Shown here: positions 19,706 to 28,333 of the stretch, piece after piece | Position numbering within the stretch: position 1 is the first letter of the stretch | Layout: each line of letters begins with the position of its first letter | NCBI GenBank assembly: GCA_021816585.1 | Contig: JAKAXL010000016.1 | Coordinates: 1 to 58,036 of the forward strand | DNA: 58,036 bases | Direction: 5' to 3' | Source of the DNA: Pseudomonadota bacterium | Lineage (GTDB): Bacteria > Pseudomonadota > Gammaproteobacteria > Burkholderiales > Burkholderiaceae_C | Position numbers and translations under genes: made by a program | Notes under the pieces: generated by a model | The model's database searches: none | Seen by the model: only the letters and a program-made list of their open reading frames with translations | Told to the model about the DNA's origin: nothing

Positions 19706-20509
19706 ATGGATCTGCAACTCAAGGGCAAGCGCGCGCTGATCACCGGAGGCAGCCGCGGCATCGGCAAGGCGGTGGCGCGGGTGCTGGCGCAGGAGGGTGC
19801 GCTGGTGGCGCTGCTGGCGCGCGGCGAGCCGGGACTGCTCGACGCGGCGGCCGAGCTGCGCGCGCAGGGCGCGGCGCGGGTGGTCACGGTCGCGGCCGAC
19901 ACCACCCGCGACGAGCAGGTGGCGCGCGCGGTGCGCCAGGCCGAGCAGCAGCTCGGCGGAGGCATCGACATCCTGGTCAACGCGGCGGCGGAACCCGCGG
20001 GCTTCGCGGCGCCGCCGCGGCTCGAGCAGATCGAGGCCGCCTACCTGCAGGGGCAGGTCGACACCAAGGTGATGGGCTACATCCGCTGCGCCCGCGAGGT
20101 GGTGCCGGGAATGAAGAGCCGCGGCTGGGGACGCATCGTCAACATCAGCGGGCTGGCGGCGCGGCAGACCGGCAACGCGGTGGGCAGCATCCGCAACGTC
20201 GCGGTGGCGGCGCTGACCAAGAACATGGCCGACGAGCTCGGGCCCTTCGGGATCCAGTGCACCGTGGTGCACCCGGGAACCACGCGCACCGAGCGCACGG
20301 CGCCGCTGGTGGCGGCGCGCGCCGAGGCCCGCGGCGTGGCGCCCGAGCGCATCGAGCAGGAGATGGCGCAGGCGAACTCGATCGGCCACCTGGTGGACGC
20401 TTCCGAGGTCGCCGACGTGGTCGCGTTCCTGTGCTCGCCGCGTTCGCGGGCGATCAACGGCGACGCCATCACCGCCGGCGGCGGAGCCCCGCACAGCATC
20501 CACTACTGA
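19706..20509 (+). CDS. SDR-fold protein lacking the catalytic Tyr-Lys pair
   Basis: 267 aa. The Rossmann start LITGGSRGIG (11-20), NAAA at 92-95, Ser148 in VNISG and the Pro-Gly of VVHPGTTRTE are those of classical short-chain dehydrogenases. Where the family has YxxxK, aligned on the following AALTKNMADELG, this protein has G160-S-I-R-N164; no Tyr occurs between 131 and 180. So it may bind NAD(P) but is unlikely to be an ordinary dehydrogenase. The gene follows eamA by 55 bp and is convergent with the indolepyruvate oxidoreductase gene. Confidence 0.8.
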   Translation: MDLQLKGKRALITGGSRGIGKAVARVLAQEGALVALLARGEPGLLDAAAELRAQGAARVVTVAADTTRDEQVARAVRQAEQQLGGGIDILVNAAAEPAGFAAPPRLEQIEAAYLQGQVDTKVMGYIRCAREVVPGMKSRGWGRIVNISGLAARQTGNAVGSIRNVAVAALTKNMADELGPFGIQCTVVHPGTTRTERTAPLVAARAEARGVAPERIEQEMAQANSIGHLVDASEVADVVAFLCSPRSRAINGDAITAGGGAPHSIHY

Positions 20510-20517
20510 AGCGGCGG

Positions 20518-20536
20518 GGCCCGCGCGGGGCGGGCC
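20518..20536. terminator. Possible bidirectional terminator between convergent genes
   Basis: GGCCCGC-N5-GCGGGCC lies in the 33-bp gap between the SDR-fold gene and the indolepyruvate oxidoreductase gene. The 7-bp GC stem would suit both directions, but no U-tract is present on either side. Confidence 0.45.
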
Positions 20537-20542
20537 TCGGGA

Positions 20543-23500
20543 TCAGCGCTGCGCGGTGATGGCGATTCCGCGCAGCTGGCCGGCGCGCGGCGCGGCCAGC
20601 GGGCGCGGATGGCGCCGCGGATCGAGGCGGTGCAGCAGTTCGGCCTGGCGCAGGCGCGCGGCCTCGACGGCGGCGAGCTTGACATGGCCGAAGCCGCGGA
20701 TCGACTGCGGCAGCGCGGCCAGCGCGATGCCCAGTTCCAGGTGCTCGCGGTCGAGTGCCGGAAGCATGTCGTCGAGCAGCGCCTCGAACTCGCCGATCAG
20801 CGCGCGTTCCAGGCGCCGCTCGGCGGAGCGGCCGAAGGGGTCGAGCCAGCCGCCGCGCAAGACTTTTCCGCGCGCCAGCAGCTTCAGCGCCGGCAGCACC
20901 CAGGCGCCGACGCGGATCTTGCGCGGCGCCGCGCCGTCGCGCGGGCGCGCCAGCCACGGCGGCGCCAGGTGCAGCTGCAGCCGTGGCTTGCCGTCGAACT
21001 GCTCGGCCAGCGCCCGCGCGAAGCGGCCGTCGGTGTACAGGCGCGCGACTTCGTATTCGTCCTTGTAGCTCATCAGGCGCAGCAGGCTGCGCGCGGCGGC
21101 CTCGGTCAGGCGGCCGTCGCCGCCGAGCTCCGACTCGCGTCTGCGCACGGCGTCGATGCGTCGCGCGTAGCGCTGCGCCCAGGCCTCGTCCTGCCAGTCG
21201 CGCAGATGCTGCATCGCGGTGTGCAGGAAGTCCGGGTCGGCGGGGCGCGGCGACTGCGGCTGCCGCAGCAGCTCGTGGCAGGCCTGCGGGTCGGCGGCCG
21301 TCAGCCGGCCCAGCGCGAAGGCGATGCGGTTGGTCTGCACGGCCACGCCGTTGAGTTCGATCGCGCGCTCCAGCGCCCGCGCGCTCACCGGCACCAGGCC
21401 GAGCTGCCAGGCGTGGCCCAGCGCCAGCACGTTGGCGGCGGTGGTGTCGCCGAGGAATTCCTCGGCCCAGGCCTGTGCGTCGAGCGTGCTCACGCCCTCG
21501 GCTCCCGCCGCGCCGCGCAGCTTGTCGAGCAGCGCCTGCGCCGGCCATGGCGCGTCGCCGTCGAGCACCGTGTGCGCGGTGGGCGACGCGTGCTCGTTGA
21601 CCACCATGCGGGTACGCCCGCGGCGCACCGTCTGCAGAGCCTCCTCGCTGGCCGCGGTGACCAGGTCGCAGGCCAGCACGGCGTCGGCCTGCTGCGCGTC
21701 GATGCGCACCTGGTGCAGGCGCTCGGCGCGGTCGGCCAGGCGCACGAAGGACAGCACGGCGCCGCCCTTCTGTGCGAAGCCCATGAAGTCCAGCACGCTG
21801 GCGTGATGGTCCTGCAGGTGCGCGGCCATCGCGATCAGCGCGCCGACGGTGACCACCCCGGTGCCGCCGACCCCGGTGACCAGCAGGTCGTAGGGCGCGC
21901 TCCAGCTGTGCGGCGCCGGCTGCGGCAAGGCCGCGGCGCGCTCCAGCAGGCGTTCGGCGGCCTGCGCCTGCAGCCCCAGGCGCCGCTTCAGCGGCGCGCC
22001 GTCGACGCTGACGAAACTCGGGCAGAAGCCCTTGGCGCAGGAGTAGTCCTTGTTGCAGGCGGTCTGGTCGATGCGCCGCTTGCGCCCGAGCGGGGTGTCC
22101 AGCGGCTGCACCGCCACGCAGTTGCTCTGCACCGAGCAGTCGCCGCAGCCCTCGCAGACCAGGTCGTTGATGTACAGGCGCCGCGTGCGTTCGGCGGCCA
22201 GGCCCTTCTTGCGCCGGCGGCGCAGCTCGGCGGCGCAGGTCTGTTCGTAGATCAGCACGGTGACGCCGTCCATGTCGCGCAGCGCGCGTTGCACGGCGTC
22301 GAGCTCGTCGCGGTGGTGAAAGCGCGTTCCCGGCGGGAAGCGTCCCTGCATCGCGCGCCAGGCGGCGACGTTCTCCGACACCACGGCGACGCAGCGCACG
22401 CCCTCGCTCTCCACCTGGCGCGCGATCGCGTCCACCGAGATCCTGCCGTCCACCGGCTGGCCGCCGGTCATCGCCACCGCGTCGTTGAACAGGATCTTGT
22501 AGGTCATGCGCGCGCCGGCTGCCACGGCCTGGCGGATCGCCAGGTAGCCCGAGTGGTAGTAGGTGCCGTCGCCGAGGTTCTGGAACACGTGCGGGGTGCG
22601 CGTGAACATCGAATGCGAGACCCAGTCGACGCCTTCGCCGCCCATCTGGATCAGACCCTGCGTGTCGCGCTGCATCCAGGTGGCCATGAAGTGGCAGCCG
22701 ATGCCGGCGCGCCCGGTGGAGCCCTCGGGAACCCGTGTCGACGTGTTGTGCGGGCAGCCGGCGCAGAAGTAGGGGATGCGGCGCAGCGCGTCGACCGGGC
22801 TGGGCGCCAGGCGCTCGGGCAGGAAGTCGCGCACGTGGCGGCGGTGGTCGTTGAAGGTGCGCTCGTCCGGAAAATGGCGCACCAGCCAGTCGGCCAGCAG
22901 TTCGATCAGGCGCGACGGGCGCAGTTCGCCGCCGGCCGCCACCAGCGGCCGGCCGTCGCGGTCGTGCTTGCCGACGATCGCCGGGCGCTCGCCCGACGGG
23001 TGGTTGTACAGCAGCTCGCGCAGCTGGGCCTCCACCACCGGCGCCTTCTCCTCCACCACCAGCAGCTCGTCGAGGCCCTGCGCGAACTGCAGCGCGCGCG
23101 TCGGCTCCAGCGGAAACGACAGTCCGACCTTGTACAGGCGGACCCCGGCGTCGGCCAGCATGCCGGGGCTGATCTCGAGGCGCCGCAGCGCTTCCATCAG
23201 GTCGTGGTGGGCCTTGCCGCAGGTGACGATGCCCACGCGCGCGTGCTCGCTGCGGATGAGCTCGCGGTCGATGCTGTTGACCCGCGCGAAGGCGCGCGCG
23301 GCGTCGAGCTTGTCGGCCAGTCGCGTCTCGATGCGCAGCGAAGGCAGGTCGGGCCAGCGATAGTGCAGCCCGTCGGCCGGCGCCTGGTGCCCGGTGGCGG
23401 CGGCCACCCCGGCGGCGTCCAGCCAGGCCACGCGCCGCGCCTGCAGCAGGTCGAGGTCGACGCTGGCGCGGCTTTCCACCACCTCGGACAGGGCCGTCAT

Positions 23501-24166
23501 GCCGACCCAGGCGCCGCAGTAGCGCGACAGCGCCCAGCCGTACAGGCCGAATTCGAGGTACTCGGCGACGCTGGACGGCGCCACCACCGGCATGCTCATC
23601 GACTGCAGCACGAGGTCGCTCTGGTGCGGGAACGACGAGGACACGCAGCCGTGGTCGTCGCCGGCGACCACCAGCACGCCGCCGTGGGGCGAGGCGCCGT
23701 AGGCGTTGCCGTGGCGCAGCGCGTCGCCGGCGCGGTCGACCCCGGGGCCCTTGCCGTACCACATCGCGAACACCGCGGCGGCGCTGCGCTCGGGGTCGGT
23801 CTCGACGCGCTGCGTGCCCAGCACCTGGGTCGCCGCGAGTTCCTCGTTGACCGCCGGCACGAAGCGCACGCCGGCGGCATCGAGCGCGGCCCCGGCTCGC
23901 CACAGTTCCTGGTCGACCATGCCCAGCGGCGAGCCGCGGTAGCCGCTGACGAAGCCGCGCGTGTCCAGCCCGCGCTCGGCGTCCGCGGCGCGCTGCATCA
24001 GCAGCAGGCGCACCAGGGCCTGCGTGCCGCTGAGCAGCACGCGGCCGCGGCTGGCCAGCAGCGCGTCGCGCAGCTGGTAGTCCTCGCGCAGCGGCGCGGC
24101 GTCATCGGCCGGGCGGGTGCGGGCGGCGGTTTCGGTCGGGGCGGCGGGGGGCAGGATCGTGGACAT
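20543..24166 (-). CDS. Indolepyruvate ferredoxin oxidoreductase, fused alpha-beta type
   Basis: 1207 aa. The TPP-binding part has the GDG...N motif in NLGDGTYYHSGYLAIR followed by KILFNDAVAMTGG. A 4Fe-4S segment contains CEGCGDCSVQSNC and CNKDYSCAKGFCPSF. The C-terminal part begins with VTGVGGTGVVTVGALIAMA, the gamma-domain nucleotide-like loop. The enzyme decarboxylates aryl- or branched 2-oxoacids to acyl-CoA, passing electrons to ferredoxin. The single-chain form is known in proteobacteria. The ATG at 24166 has a GAGGA ribosome-binding site. It is divergent from an Lrp-type regulator that probably controls it. Confidence 0.9.
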   Translation of the reverse strand: MSTILPPAAPTETAARTRPADDAAPLREDYQLRDALLASRGRVLLSGTQALVRLLLMQRAADAERGLDTRGFVSGYRGSPLGMVDQELWRAGAALDAAGVRFVPAVNEELAATQVLGTQRVETDPERSAAAVFAMWYGKGPGVDRAGDALRHGNAYGASPHGGVLVVAGDDHGCVSSSFPHQSDLVLQSMSMPVVAPSSVAEYLEFGLYGWALSRYCGAWVGMTALSEVVESRASVDLDLLQARRVAWLDAAGVAAATGHQAPADGLHYRWPDLPSLRIETRLADKLDAARAFARVNSIDRELIRSEHARVGIVTCGKAHHDLMEALRRLEISPGMLADAGVRLYKVGLSFPLEPTRALQFAQGLDELLVVEEKAPVVEAQLRELLYNHPSGERPAIVGKHDRDGRPLVAAGGELRPSRLIELLADWLVRHFPDERTFNDHRRHVRDFLPERLAPSPVDALRRIPYFCAGCPHNTSTRVPEGSTGRAGIGCHFMATWMQRDTQGLIQMGGEGVDWVSHSMFTRTPHVFQNLGDGTYYHSGYLAIRQAVAAGARMTYKILFNDAVAMTGGQPVDGRISVDAIARQVESEGVRCVAVVSENVAAWRAMQGRFPPGTRFHHRDELDAVQRALRDMDGVTVLIYEQTCAAELRRRRKKGLAAERTRRLYINDLVCEGCGDCSVQSNCVAVQPLDTPLGRKRRIDQTACNKDYSCAKGFCPSFVSVDGAPLKRRLGLQAQAAERLLERAAALPQPAPHSWSAPYDLLVTGVGGTGVVTVGALIAMAAHLQDHHASVLDFMGFAQKGGAVLSFVRLADRAERLHQVRIDAQQADAVLACDLVTAASEEALQTVRRGRTRMVVNEHASPTAHTVLDGDAPWPAQALLDKLRGAAGAEGVSTLDAQAWAEEFLGDTTAANVLALGHAWQLGLVPVSARALERAIELNGVAVQTNRIAFALGRLTAADPQACHELLRQPQSPRPADPDFLHTAMQHLRDWQDEAWAQRYARRIDAVRRRESELGGDGRLTEAAARSLLRLMSYKDEYEVARLYTDGRFARALAEQFDGKPRLQLHLAPPWLARPRDGAAPRKIRVGAWVLPALKLLARGKVLRGGWLDPFGRSAERRLERALIGEFEALLDDMLPALDREHLELGIALAALPQSIRGFGHVKLAAVEAARLRQAELLHRLDPRRHPRPLAAPRAGQLRGIAITAQR

Positions 24167-24209
24167 GGCGGAGTCCTCGGGGTCGGATGCAGAACCATAA
24201 TCCCGCATA

Positions 24210-24228
24210 TCCGGAAAAAATTTCCGGA
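24210..24228. promoter_or_regulatory. 19-bp palindrome, likely operator for the adjacent Lrp/AsnC regulator
   Basis: TCCGGAAA-AAA-TTTCCGGA is a perfect inverted repeat in the 112-bp divergent space between the indolepyruvate oxidoreductase gene and the Lrp-type gene. Its GC-edge/AT-centre design resembles Lrp-family sites. A degenerate further copy may follow (CCTGGAAAACCGG, then ATGGAAATGATTTTTCGG), which would fit cooperative binding. Confidence 0.6.
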
Positions 24229-24278
24229 GTCGTCCTGGAAAACCGGCAAAATGGAAATGATTTTTCGGGAGAATGGGT

Positions 24279-24755
24279 ATGAGCGAGGAAATCCTGCTTG
24301 ACGCCTACAGCCGGCGCATTCTCGAGGAGCTGCAGCGCGATGCGCGCCAGACCGTGCAGCAGCTGGCCGACAAGGTCGGGCTGTCGAGCACGCCGTGCTG
24401 GCGCCGGGTGAAGGAGCTGGAGGCCTCGGGGGTCGTGCGCGGCTACACGGCGCTGGTCGACCGTGCGCGCGTCGGGCTGCACCTGATGGTGGTGGCCGAG
24501 ATCAACCTGAGCCGCCACAGCGAGGGCATCGTCGAGGACTTCGAGCGCGCCGTCGCCGCGGTGCCGCAGATCGTGCGCTGCCTGTCGACCACCGGCCAGG
24601 CCGACTACCTGCTGACCATGATGCTGCCCGACATCGAGAGCTACGAGCGATTCCAGCACCAGGTGCTGTTCCGCCTGCCCGGGGTCACGCACGTGCGCTC
24701 GAGCATCGTGCTCAAGGAGGTGAAATCCGAGGTGCGACTACCGCTGGCGCGCTGA
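24279..24755 (+). CDS. Lrp/AsnC-family transcriptional regulator
   Basis: 158 aa. N-terminal winged helix-turn-helix (SRRILEELQRDARQTVQQLA, then SSTPCWRRVKELEASGVVRGY) and C-terminal RAM ligand-binding domain (VVAEINLSRH, CLSTTGQADYLLTM). These octamer-forming regulators respond to amino acids. I prefer the ATG at 24279 over 24273 because GGGAG is then about 8 nt upstream. Divergent position implies control of the indolepyruvate oxidoreductase, as is common for Lrp-type regulators next to amino-acid catabolic genes. Confidence 0.9.
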   Translation: MSEEILLDAYSRRILEELQRDARQTVQQLADKVGLSSTPCWRRVKELEASGVVRGYTALVDRARVGLHLMVVAEINLSRHSEGIVEDFERAVAAVPQIVRCLSTTGQADYLLTMMLPDIESYERFQHQVLFRLPGVTHVRSSIVLKEVKSEVRLPLAR

Positions 24756-24800
24756 CCGCGCCGGGCCGCCCTCGCGCGCCGCGCAGGCCCTCTTCTTCCA

Positions 24801-27734
24801 TTACCCTTGCAGCGCGGGCAGGCGCATGAACTCGGCTACGGCCACCGGACGCGCGAGCAGGTAGCCCTGGTAAAGATCGCAGCCGTGGCCGCGCAGGAAG
24901 TCCAGCTGGGCCTGCGTCTCCACGCCCTCGGCGACGACCTCCAGCCCGAGGCCCTTGGCCATCGCGATGATGGTCTGCGCCACCAGCGCGTCGTCGCGGC
25001 TGGCCGGCAGCTTGCGCACGAAGGCCTTGTCGATCTTCAGCTGGTCCAGCGGCAGTCGGGTGAGGTAGGACAGCGACGAACTGCCGGTTCCGAAGTCGTC
25101 GAGGGACACGCGGATGCCGTGCTCCTTCAGCCGGCTCAGCTTGGAGGCGGCGTCGTCGAGGTCGTCCATGACCATGCTCTCGGTCAGTTCGAGCTTGAGC
25201 AGTCCGGGGTCGACGGCCGCATCGGCCACCATGTCGAGCACCTCGTCGACGAAGTCCTCGCGCCGGAACTGCAGCGGGCTGACGTTGACCGACAGGCTCA
25301 GGCGGCGCGTCGCGGGGTCGGCGCTCCATGCGGCGATCTGCGCGCAGGCCATGCGCAGCACCTCGCGTCCGAGCCCGTCGATCAGGCCCGTCTGTTCGGC
25401 CACGCCGATGAAGCTGTCGGGCAGCAGCAGGCCGCGCAGCGGGTGCTGCCAGCGCACCAGGGCCTCGGCGGCGACGATTGCGCCCTGCGCGGTGAACAGC
25501 GCCTGCAGGTGCAGATGCAGCTGGCGCCGCGCGAGCGCGCCGCGCAGGTCCTCGATCAGCTGGTTGCGCGCGTCGAGCTCGGCCTGCATCGCCGGCTCGA
25601 ACACCCGCGTGGTGTTGCGCCCGGCGTCCTTGGCCCGGTACATGGCGGCCTCGGCCTGGCCGAGCAGCAGGTCGCAGTCGGCCACGCCGCTCGGGCCGCC
25701 CGGGCCGAACAGCGTCAGTCCGACGCTGGCGCCGGGGCCGGGGATCTGGCGGTCGCCGAGATCGAAGGCTTCCGCGGCGGCCTCGCGCATCTGCGCCGCG
25801 CTCAGGCTGGCGCGGTGCGCGGCGTGCAGCCAGTCGCCGCCGAGCCCGCGCATCAGCACGACGAACTTGTCGCCGGCGAAACGCCCCAGCGTGTCGTCGG
25901 CGCGCAGGGACTTGCGCAGTCGCTGCACCAGCGCCAGCAGCAGCATGTCCCCATGGTGCTGGCCGTGGGCGCTGTTGATCTGCGCGAAATGGTCGAGGTC
26001 GACCATCAGCAGCGCGCCGAGCTCGCCGTTGCGCGAGCACTGCGCCGCCGCGTCGTTGACCAGCTCGCGCAGATACTGGCGGTTCGGCAGGTCGGTCAGC
26101 GGGTCGTGGCGCGCCAGGCGCTCGGCCTTGCGCTTGGCCTCGCGCTCCTCGGTGATGTCGGTCATCGTGCCGACGTAGTGGATCACCGCGCCGGCATCGT
26201 CGCGCACCGACGAGATCGCCAGGCGCGCCAGGAACAGCCGGCCGTCCTTGCGCCGGCTCCACACCTCGCCGGTCCAGAAGCCATGGCGCGCCAGGCTGCG
26301 CAGCAATCCGACGAAAAAGCCCGGCTCGTGGCGGTCCGGGCGCAGCAGCGCCGGGTGCCTGCCGATGGCCTCGGCGGCGCTGTAGCCGGTGATGCGCATG
26401 AAGGCCGAGTTGACGCGCTGGATGGTCCCGTGGGCATCGCTCACCAGCATGCCTTCCTGGGACTCGAAGGCCGCCGCCGCGATGCGCACCTCGCGCTCGG
26501 CCTGCAGCCGCGCGCTGATGTCCTGCGAATACACGACGCGGTGGCGCACGCGGCCCTGTTCGTCGTGCACGATGGTGATGTCCAGGTTCACCGGGAAGCG
26601 CCGGCCCGAGCGCGTCAGGTGCTCGGACTCGAACACGCAGCGCCCGTCGCGCGCGGCGCGCGCCAGCATCACGCGCGCCTCGTCGAGGCGATCGACCGGG
26701 TACAGCTTCGCCAGCGGCATGCCGATCAGTTCCTCGGGGGTGTAGCCGCGCTGGCGCGCGTAGGCCAGGTTGGCGGCGATGATGCGGTCGGTGTCGACGT
26801 CGGAGATCGCCACGCCGAAGCCTGCATGCTCGACGGTATGGGCCCACAGCCTGCGTTCCTGCTCGCCGCGCCTGCGCTCGCTGATGTCCAGCGAATAGGC
26901 GATGCGGCGCTCGGCGCGGCCCTCGGCGTCGTGCAGCACGGTGACGTCGAGCAGCACGGGAAAGCGGCTGCCGTCCTTGCGCACGGCCGCGGACTCGTAC
27001 ACCGCATGCCTGGCGCGGTCGACGGCGTCGCGGTTGCCCAGGTAGCGCTCCAGCAGTTCGTCGGGGATCACGCTGGTCACCGGCTGCCCGATCAGCTCCT
27101 CGCGCGCGTAGCCGCGCTGGCGCGCGAAGGCCTCGTTGACGTCGACGAAGCGGTTGCTGTGCGCGTCGGAGATCGACAGTCCGAAGTCGGCGTTGCGAAA
27201 GGCCTCGCCCCACATCCGGATGGTGCTTTCCATGCGCCGGCGCTCGGAGATGTCGCGCGCCACCCCGAGCACCCCGACGAAGCCGCCACCGGGCGCCGGC
27301 AGCGGGGTCTTGATGACCTCGAGTTCGAAGGTCTCGCCGTCCAGGTTGGTCAGCGTGCTCTCGCGCCGCACCTCGCGCCCGCTCGCCAGGGCTTCACGGT
27401 CGCTGGCGACGGGCCGCGGCGCATAGTCGGCCGGAAAGATGTCGCGGTCGCGAAACCCGATCACCTCGTCGCGCGACCTGCCGAGGTAGCGCAGCGCCTG
27501 GCGGTTGCATTCGAGATAGACGCCGTCGAGATCCTTCAGCCACATGCCGTCGGCGCTGGACTCGATCAGCTGGCGTAGACGCGAGGCCTCCAGCTCGCTG
27601 GACTGCAGGCGGCGCTGCAGCTCGGCGCCGCGTGCGCGCACCGCCGCGCGCAACGCGAGCAGCCACGCCGCGACCAGCGCCGTCAGCAGCAGCAGCGCGA
27701 ACGGCACCAGCAGCAACAGGCGAACTCGGTCCAT
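24801..27734 (-). CDS. PAS-rich GGDEF/EAL protein, probable c-di-GMP phosphodiesterase
   Basis: 977 aa: one N-terminal membrane helix (5-30), four PAS domains (about 50-170, 171-290, 295-415, 416-535), a degenerate GGDEF domain (AGDKF at 620-624; the usual FKxIND is FAQINS) and an EAL domain. The EAL part looks competent: E757-A-L in AAEALVRW, Asn817 in SVNVSP, ELTES at 849-853 and DDFGTG at 879-884. So it likely degrades rather than makes c-di-GMP, with PAS domains sensing redox, O2 or small ligands. It starts 27 bp after the hydrogenase protease gene on the same strand, so it may be the last gene of the group-3b hydrogenase operon. Confidence 0.9.
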   Translation of the reverse strand: MDRVRLLLLVPFALLLLTALVAAWLLALRAAVRARGAELQRRLQSSELEASRLRQLIESSADGMWLKDLDGVYLECNRQALRYLGRSRDEVIGFRDRDIFPADYAPRPVASDREALASGREVRRESTLTNLDGETFELEVIKTPLPAPGGGFVGVLGVARDISERRRMESTIRMWGEAFRNADFGLSISDAHSNRFVDVNEAFARQRGYAREELIGQPVTSVIPDELLERYLGNRDAVDRARHAVYESAAVRKDGSRFPVLLDVTVLHDAEGRAERRIAYSLDISERRRGEQERRLWAHTVEHAGFGVAISDVDTDRIIAANLAYARQRGYTPEELIGMPLAKLYPVDRLDEARVMLARAARDGRCVFESEHLTRSGRRFPVNLDITIVHDEQGRVRHRVVYSQDISARLQAEREVRIAAAAFESQEGMLVSDAHGTIQRVNSAFMRITGYSAAEAIGRHPALLRPDRHEPGFFVGLLRSLARHGFWTGEVWSRRKDGRLFLARLAISSVRDDAGAVIHYVGTMTDITEEREAKRKAERLARHDPLTDLPNRQYLRELVNDAAAQCSRNGELGALLMVDLDHFAQINSAHGQHHGDMLLLALVQRLRKSLRADDTLGRFAGDKFVVLMRGLGGDWLHAAHRASLSAAQMREAAAEAFDLGDRQIPGPGASVGLTLFGPGGPSGVADCDLLLGQAEAAMYRAKDAGRNTTRVFEPAMQAELDARNQLIEDLRGALARRQLHLHLQALFTAQGAIVAAEALVRWQHPLRGLLLPDSFIGVAEQTGLIDGLGREVLRMACAQIAAWSADPATRRLSLSVNVSPLQFRREDFVDEVLDMVADAAVDPGLLKLELTESMVMDDLDDAASKLSRLKEHGIRVSLDDFGTGSSSLSYLTRLPLDQLKIDKAFVRKLPASRDDALVAQTIIAMAKGLGLEVVAEGVETQAQLDFLRGHGCDLYQGYLLARPVAVAEFMRLPALQG

Positions 27735-27761
27735 GGGCGTGCGCGTCCTGGGTCTTGCAGA

Positions 27762-28316
27762 TCACGGCCGCTCGACGCTTGTTTGTAGCACGGATCGCGG
27801 GCGCCGACGACGCGCGGATCCCCCGGCTTGCCGCAGCCGGGGCAACTCCTCGCGCACGCGGCGTTCGAGTTCGGGCAGCGCCGCGCGCGCCGCGGGGCTG
27901 AGCCCCCGGCCGAGTCCCAGTTCCGCGGCTTCCACCGTGTAGACCACCACGCGCGGCGGCAGCCGGTCCAGCGCCCTCGCGAGGCGCAGAAGCGCGCCCA
28001 GCCCGAGACCGTGGCTGGAGCCGGGGGGCGCGACCTCCGGTGCGATCGGCCAGGGCCGCGGCCCGCATGCGTCGAGGCGCAGGATGCGTCCCGGGCGCCC
28101 GGCTGGCGCCGCCGCGTCGACGCACAGCAGCGCGTCGGAGCGCGCCCAGTCGTCGAGCAATCCGGCGGGGTCGTCGTCGCTGCAGCGCAGCAGCGCCCCG
28201 GTGGGGGCGCCGCGCCGCAGGCGGCGGGCCAGCGCGGCGGCGACGCCGTCGTCGCCGCGCAACGGATTGCCGATGCAGCACAGCAAGAGGCGGCAGCGCG
28301 ACGCAGGCACGGGCAT
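27762..28316 (-). CDS. Hydrogenase maturation protease (HycI/HyaD family)
   Basis: 184 aa. The family signature GNPLRGDDGVAAALARRL (with the nickel-binding Asp/Glu-type residue), CVDAAAPAG and the His in GSSHGLGLGALL are present. These proteases cut the C-terminal tail of the large subunit after nickel insertion. It follows hydA by 17 bp, so its likely substrate is that subunit (9-residue tail). The last 20 residues are basic and unusual for the family. Confidence 0.85.
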   Translation of the reverse strand: MPVPASRCRLLLCCIGNPLRGDDGVAAALARRLRRGAPTGALLRCSDDDPAGLLDDWARSDALLCVDAAAPAGRPGRILRLDACGPRPWPIAPEVAPPGSSHGLGLGALLRLARALDRLPPRVVVYTVEAAELGLGRGLSPAARAALPELERRVREELPRLRQAGGSARRRRPRSVLQTSVERP

Positions 28317-28333
28317 GGCGGCGGCGGCTGGCC

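Noticed and set aside
20609-24301. 1230-codon plus-strand open frame
   Set aside because: It is the antisense shadow of the indolepyruvate oxidoreductase; composition is Arg/Gln/His/Ala-rich with no domain, as expected from GC-rich codon bias.
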